Shown: positions 14,196-15,714 of the stretch, piece by piece
Numbering within the stretch: the first letter of the stretch is position 1
Layout: each line of letters begins with the position of its first letter
Origin: an uncultured Eubacteriales bacterium
Lineage (GTDB): Bacteria; Bacillota; Clostridia; Oscillospirales; Oscillospiraceae
Direction: 5' to 3'
DNA: 15,714 nt
Assembly (NCBI GenBank): GCA_905201305.1
Contig: CAJKNS010000020.1
Span: 1-15,714 of the forward strand
Notes under the pieces: model-generated
Seen by the model: the letters and a program-made list of their open reading frames with translations, nothing else
Databases searched by the model: none
Told to the model about the DNA's origin: nothing
Program-made: the position numbers and the translations under genes

Positions 14196-14226
14196 CAGAG
14201 CGTATGGATTTGCGTTTCTGGCGGGA

Positions 14227-15714
14227 TCAGCCGACAACCACAGCGGTGAGGTCTACGCTGCGGGCAACCAGACCGGTGACGTTGCTGATGTTGCCGTGAT
14301 AGATGCTGCCTGCTTCGGCATAGCTGATGGGCAGCGTCCAGTAGTTGTCAAACGCCCACTGAGCAGCCTTGGTGTAGTTCTCCTGACGGACTTTGGTGTC
14401 CTGGGTGGTGGCAGCGGCATTGAGATAGTCGTTGAACTCCTTGTCCTCTACCCGGGCGCCGCCGTTGGTGGAGGTCTCACCGATGGTGGTGGTAATCATC
14501 TTGGCGGTATAGGTGCCGCCGCCGGTGCCGAAGATGGAAATATCGGTGCCGTTGGACATGAGGATCGGAATCGCAGTGGCAAAGTCATAGGACTCTACGC
14601 TGAGGTTGATGCCTACATCGGCGAAGTAAGCCTGAATGATCTCGGCGCACTTGTCGTTGGCGGGCATGGAGGGGATGACCACCTTCAGGTCCAGACCATT
14701 TTCATAGCCAGCCTCTTTCAGCAGCTCCTTTGCCTTTTCGGGGTTGTATTCATGGACGCCGATGGGCTCGTAATAGTCACAGCCGGAGATCAGGATGGAG
14801 TCGGCGACCTGACCCATGGAACCGTATACGGCATTGGTAATCGCCTGAGTGTCGATGGACAGAGAGATGGCTTCACGGAGCTTTGCGTTCTGGAAGATAT
14901 CCATGTACTGAGGCAGACACAGCGCCAGCAGATCCCAGGTCTTAAAGGTCTTGCCCTGTACGTCGTCGCCATAGCCGCCGTCGATGGCAGTCTGATAGTC
15001 GGTTTCGCCAACATCCAGCGCCAGATCCAGAGCGCCGGTTTCGAAATCAGCCATCATTGTGGTGGCTTCGGAGTAGTTCTGAACGGTAACGGTGGAGGCG
15101 CTGGGCAGATCGCCCCAGTAGTCCTCACGGCGCTGATAGGTGGAATGGGAGCCGTCTACGTTTTCGACGCAGGTGTAGGGACCGGAGCCGCAGGGCGCAT
15201 CCCAGAAGGAATCGGGATTTGCCTTGACATAATCCTCGTTGACAACGGATGCCCAACGGTCATTTGCCAGCTCCAGCAGGAAGTCGGCGTCCACCTCTTT
15301 GAGCTTCAGGGTCAGCTTGCTGCCGTCAACGGTGCTGGCATCGAAATCAATGACGTCGTAGCCGGGGTCAAACTGATCGTTTTCATAGATAAAGCGGGAG
15401 AGGGAATAGAGCACATCGTCAGGCGTCAGCGCATCGCCATTGGAGAAGGTGACATCATCCCGGATGGTCAGCTCCAGAGTGGTGTCGTCAACCCAGTTCC
15501 ATTCGGTGGCGATACAGGGCTCCACCTCCATGGTCTCATAGTTCAGCTTCAGAACCGTGTCATAGACCATCATCAGTCCCAGGGCACAGTCGGAGTTGGA
15601 GCATGGATCAAAGTTGTCGGTGGAGTCCAGAGTGCCAACCCGAAGCTCCTTGGGTTCGCCGGAATCCTCGGCGGGAGCGGGGGCATCATCCTGAGCGGCT
15701 GCATCGGCAGGGGG
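14227..15714 (-). CDS. oppA: Family-5 extracellular solute-binding protein OppA (N-terminus off window)
   Basis: The frame is open from the right edge to the TGA at 14227, giving 495 visible residues, so ATG 15573 is internal and not the start. The visible part begins with a low-complexity Ala/Asp/Pro linker of about 25 residues (ADAAAQDDAPAPAPEDSGEP), typical of the stretch after the lipobox Cys of a Gram-positive lipoprotein; the signal peptide and Cys lie beyond the edge. Then come the family-5 features: an early YDTVLKL segment, TEWNWVDDTTLELTIRDDVTFSNG and TPDDVLYSLSR, KLREAISLSID in mid-protein, and EYNPEKAKELLKEAGY. It should capture the substrate outside the cell and deliver it to OppBC. 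Ligands in this family range from peptides to nickel, opines and glycosides, and nothing visible decides between them. Any promoter is outside the window. Confidence 0.94.
   Translation of the reverse strand, partial: PPADAAAQDDAPAPAEDSGEPKELRVGTLDSTDNFDPCSNSDCALGLMMVYDTVLKLNYETMEVEPCIATEWNWVDDTTLELTIRDDVTFSNGDALTPDDVLYSLSRFIYENDQFDPGYDVIDFDASTVDGSKLTLKLKEVDADFLLELANDRWASVVNEDYVKANPDSFWDAPCGSGPYTCVENVDGSHSTYQRREDYWGDLPSASTVTVQNYSEATTMMADFETGALDLALDVGETDYQTAIDGGYGDDVQGKTFKTWDLLALCLPQYMDIFQNAKLREAISLSIDTQAITNAVYGSMGQVADSILISGCDYYEPIGVHEYNPEKAKELLKEAGYENGLDLKVVIPSMPANDKCAEIIQAYFADVGINLSVESYDFATAIPILMSNGTDISIFGTGGGTYTAKMITTTIGETSTNGGARVEDKEFNDYLNAAATTQDTKVRQENYTKAAQWAFDNYWTLPISYAEAGSIYHGNISNVTGLVARSVDLTAVVVG

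Noticed and set aside
1..15714. CRISPR arrays, tRNA or rRNA genes, insertion sequences, phage genes, attachment sites
   Set aside because: I looked for spaced direct repeats, tRNA-like cloverleaf ends, transposase or integrase motifs and flanking terminal repeats and saw none.

Overview
The window looks like chromosomal DNA of an anaerobic Clostridia bacterium, probably a gut Oscillospiraceae/Eubacteriales relative. The grounds are the strong AGGAGG ribosome-binding sites with 7-8 nt spacing, a clostridial-type three-subunit [FeFe] hydrogenase, a Rex-like operator and the moderately high GC content. This placement is inferred from gene content; no rRNA or tRNA is present. Genes are tightly packed and no gene-free stretch exceeds about 205 bases.

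Layout. (1) Bases 1-1396 (+) hold the 3' end of a large protein that looks like a beta-helix surface or secreted protein, with a short collagen-like Gly-X-Y insert. (2) Two hairpins at 1415-1501 separate it from a convergent operon on the minus strand, hydC-hydB-hydA (5583 down to 1507). These encode the gamma, beta and alpha subunits of an electron-bifurcating/confurcating [FeFe] hydrogenase. Its promoter (5663-5691) has an 18-bp Rex-type operator just upstream (5697-5714). (3) A LysR-type regulator (5789-6685, -) is divergent from a two-gene plus-strand operon: a family-I CoA-transferase (6824-8116) and a crotonase-fold protein (8169-9182). The crotonase-fold protein carries every catalytic residue of 6-oxocamphor hydrolase, a beta-diketone C-C bond hydrolase. 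(4) A strong bidirectional terminator (9192-9228) is followed by a long minus-strand operon running in from the right edge: oppA (partial)-oppB-oppC-oppD-oppF, then an atypically long flavodoxin-like protein (9263-10174).

How the parts may work together. The hydrogenase disposes of electrons from both NADH and reduced ferredoxin as H2, and the Rex site would tie its expression to the NADH/NAD+ ratio. The LysR/CoA-transferase/C-C hydrolase set, together with the convergent transporter-flavodoxin operon, looks like an accessory catabolic module. In this reading a compound is imported by a family-5 binding-protein ABC system, possibly reduced with flavodoxin help, cleaved at a 1,3-diketone by the hydrolase, and the acid product is activated to a CoA thioester. 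The individual family assignments are well supported. The joint pathway is a hypothesis, and it is the best candidate in this window for an undescribed system. Four genes (hydA, hydC, the CoA-transferase and the crotonase-like gene) have longer in-frame starts that should be rejected, because the ribosome-binding site fits a downstream ATG.
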